From Hyphomicrobiales bacterium (lineage in GTDB: Bacteria; Pseudomonadota; Alphaproteobacteria; Rhizobiales; Aestuariivirgaceae), in assembly GCA_020029455.1 (NCBI GenBank), contig JAIBJH010000173.1, positions 1-8,517 of the forward strand: a DNA stretch of 8,517 bases, written 5' to 3'. Position 1 is the stretch's first letter. Each line of letters starts with the position of its first letter. Below, piece by piece: positions 7,985-8,517 of this stretch. A program made the translations under genes and the position numbers. Below the pieces are notes generated by a model. The model made no database searches. It saw only the letters and a program-made list of their open reading frames with translations, and was not told the origin of the DNA.

Positions 7985-8061
7985 GCGGCTCTCCTCGATC
8001 AGCGCTTCTGGCGCGGGATTTTAAAACGCGCGCTCTATAGGGCAAACGTCCCGTGAGTAAA
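7982..8061 (-). promoter_or_regulatory. Candidate promoter and leader of homospermidine synthase
   Basis: On the minus strand TTTACT (8056-8061) and TATAGA (8034-8039) are separated by 16 bases, a passable sigma-70-like pair with about four of six consensus bases in each box. The -10 box lies about 50 bp from the ATG. A GC-rich dyad with a TTTTAAAA centre (8011-8033) follows immediately after the -10 box. The site sits beyond the hairpin that probably ends the upstream unit, which is where a promoter is expected. The match is modest and unproven. Confidence 0.35.
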
Positions 8062-8081
8062 GAGGATTCGGCACAATGAAA

Positions 8082-8104
8082 GAAGGGCCCGCGAGGGGCC
8101 CTTC
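8082..8104 (-). terminator. Probable intrinsic terminator after the small membrane protein gene
   Basis: A perfect 9-bp stem (GAAGGGCCC / GGGCCCTTC) with a 5-base loop lies 22 bp past the stop of the 8127-8342 gene. On the minus strand the stem runs into TTCTTTCATTG, a short T-rich tail. The stem is very GC-rich and stands between two same-strand genes, so it most likely ends the ammonium transporter/small protein unit before homospermidine synthase. Confidence 0.75.
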
Positions 8105-8126
8105 ATATTCACGTTTAGCAATGCGG

Positions 8127-8342
8127 TCAGTACCGGTCGATTGCTTTTTTCGCCCGTTCGGCAGTAGCCCGGTTCTTCTCGTGTTCGAGTTCAGCGTTCT
8201 CGTGACGGATTTGCCAGATATGCCAGCCGATCCAAAATGCGAGACCAAGGATCACCAGCACCGTCTCTGATCCCTGGAAGGGATAGATGGCGCCGACGTC
8301 CTTCAGGTCGACAGCCCAGCTTGTTATGCCATTGGTTGACAT
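8127..8342 (-). CDS. Small single-pass membrane protein behind the ammonium transporter
   Basis: This 71-residue protein belongs to no named family that I can identify. It has a short N-terminal part with VGAIYPFQGSE (residues 16-26), one hydrophobic and tryptophan-rich segment (about 27-45, ending WIGWHIWQI), and a charged, probably helical tail (46-71) rich in Glu, Lys and Arg with HENAELEHEKN. The positive residues after the segment suggest an N-out/C-in orientation, but this is weak. The start ATG (8340-8342) has AAGGAG 8 nt upstream (8351-8356), and that site overlaps the stop codon of the preceding gene, leaving 12 bp between the two genes. The strong ribosome-binding site, clean composition and terminator downstream make it a real gene. 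It may be an accessory or regulatory subunit of the transporter; that is inference from position only. Confidence 0.85.
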   Translation of the reverse strand: MSTNGITSWAVDLKDVGAIYPFQGSETVLVILGLAFWIGWHIWQIRHENAELEHEKNRATAERAKKAIDRY

Positions 8343-8354
8343 TGCGAGTTCTCC

Positions 8355-8517
8355 TTACTTGACCATTGCGCGCTCGGACGCCGTGACATCGGCGACCGCG
8401 GCTTCATATGCTTCGTTTGTCGCGAAATCGAGACCCACGAGTTCAACTTCCTTCGGCACACGCAACAGGTTCGCGCCGTTGAGGATCTTCGCCACGATGA
8501 ATGTGGGAATGAAGCCG
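8355..8517 (-). CDS. amt: Ammonium transporter (Amt family), C-terminal end only
   Basis: Only the last 53 codons and the TAA stop (8355-8357) are inside the window; the gene continues past the right edge. The visible residues start within a hydrophobic segment (GFIPTFIVAKIL) and run into LLRVPKEVELVGLDFATNEAY. This matches the cytoplasmic tail of Amt proteins, for example the LRVPEEQEREGLD and ENAY pattern I recall from E. coli AmtB. That tail contacts neighbouring subunits and gates ammonium conduction. A further 18 residues after EAY (EAAVADVTASERAMVK is the end) extend beyond the usual tail. The rest of the transporter cannot be seen, so the assignment rests on this tail alone. Confidence 0.7.
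   Translation of the reverse strand, partial: GFIPTFIVAKILNGANLLRVPKEVELVGLDFATNEAYEAAVADVTASERAMVK

Noticed and set aside
8021..8248. 75-residue minus-strand frame overlapping the small membrane protein and the terminator
   Set aside because: It would read through the perfect hairpin and overlap a better-supported gene in another frame; it has no matching ribosome-binding site.

Overview
The window looks like the chromosome of an alphaproteobacterium, most likely of the order Hyphomicrobiales (Rhizobiales). This is inferred from moderately high GC, a long homospermidine synthase, an Mfd of rhizobial type and a YejA-like peptide-binding protein. I see no phage genes, transposase, CRISPR array, rRNA or tRNA. 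Most of it is ordinary core genome; the accessory interest lies in one damaged gene and one structured intergenic stretch.

Layout: bases 1-1760 (+) carry the C-terminal half of mfd, the transcription-repair coupling factor, cut by the left edge. Everything else reads on the minus strand. From right to left these are: the last 53 codons of what appears to be an ammonium transporter (8355-8517); a 71-residue single-pass membrane protein 12 bp behind it (8127-8342); a strong hairpin consistent with a terminator (8082-8104); homospermidine synthase (6554-7984) with a candidate promoter; a family-5 peptide-type solute-binding protein with a signal peptide (4686-6467); a FrnE/DsbA-like thiol oxidoreductase overlapping its end by 16 bp (4036-4701); a 244-bp gap dominated by a long interrupted inverted repeat (3891-4003); and a DUF3604 gene (1763-3791) broken by an apparent internal deletion plus frameshift. 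The DUF3604 remnant and mfd converge with only 2 bp between their stop codons.

Working together: the ammonium transporter end and the small membrane protein form a tight pair that ends at the 8082-8104 hairpin. Homospermidine synthase starts a new unit, and the binding protein and oxidoreductase behind it are probably cotranscribed. No ABC permease or ATPase lies beside the binding protein, so it must use components encoded elsewhere.

The points most worth following up are the DUF3604 lesion, which seems to have removed about 75 residues including part of the expected metal site (size estimated from memory of the family), and the 113-bp inverted repeat, whose two unpaired hexamers can each pair with sequence inside its own loop. 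I found no convincing wholly new multi-gene system here.
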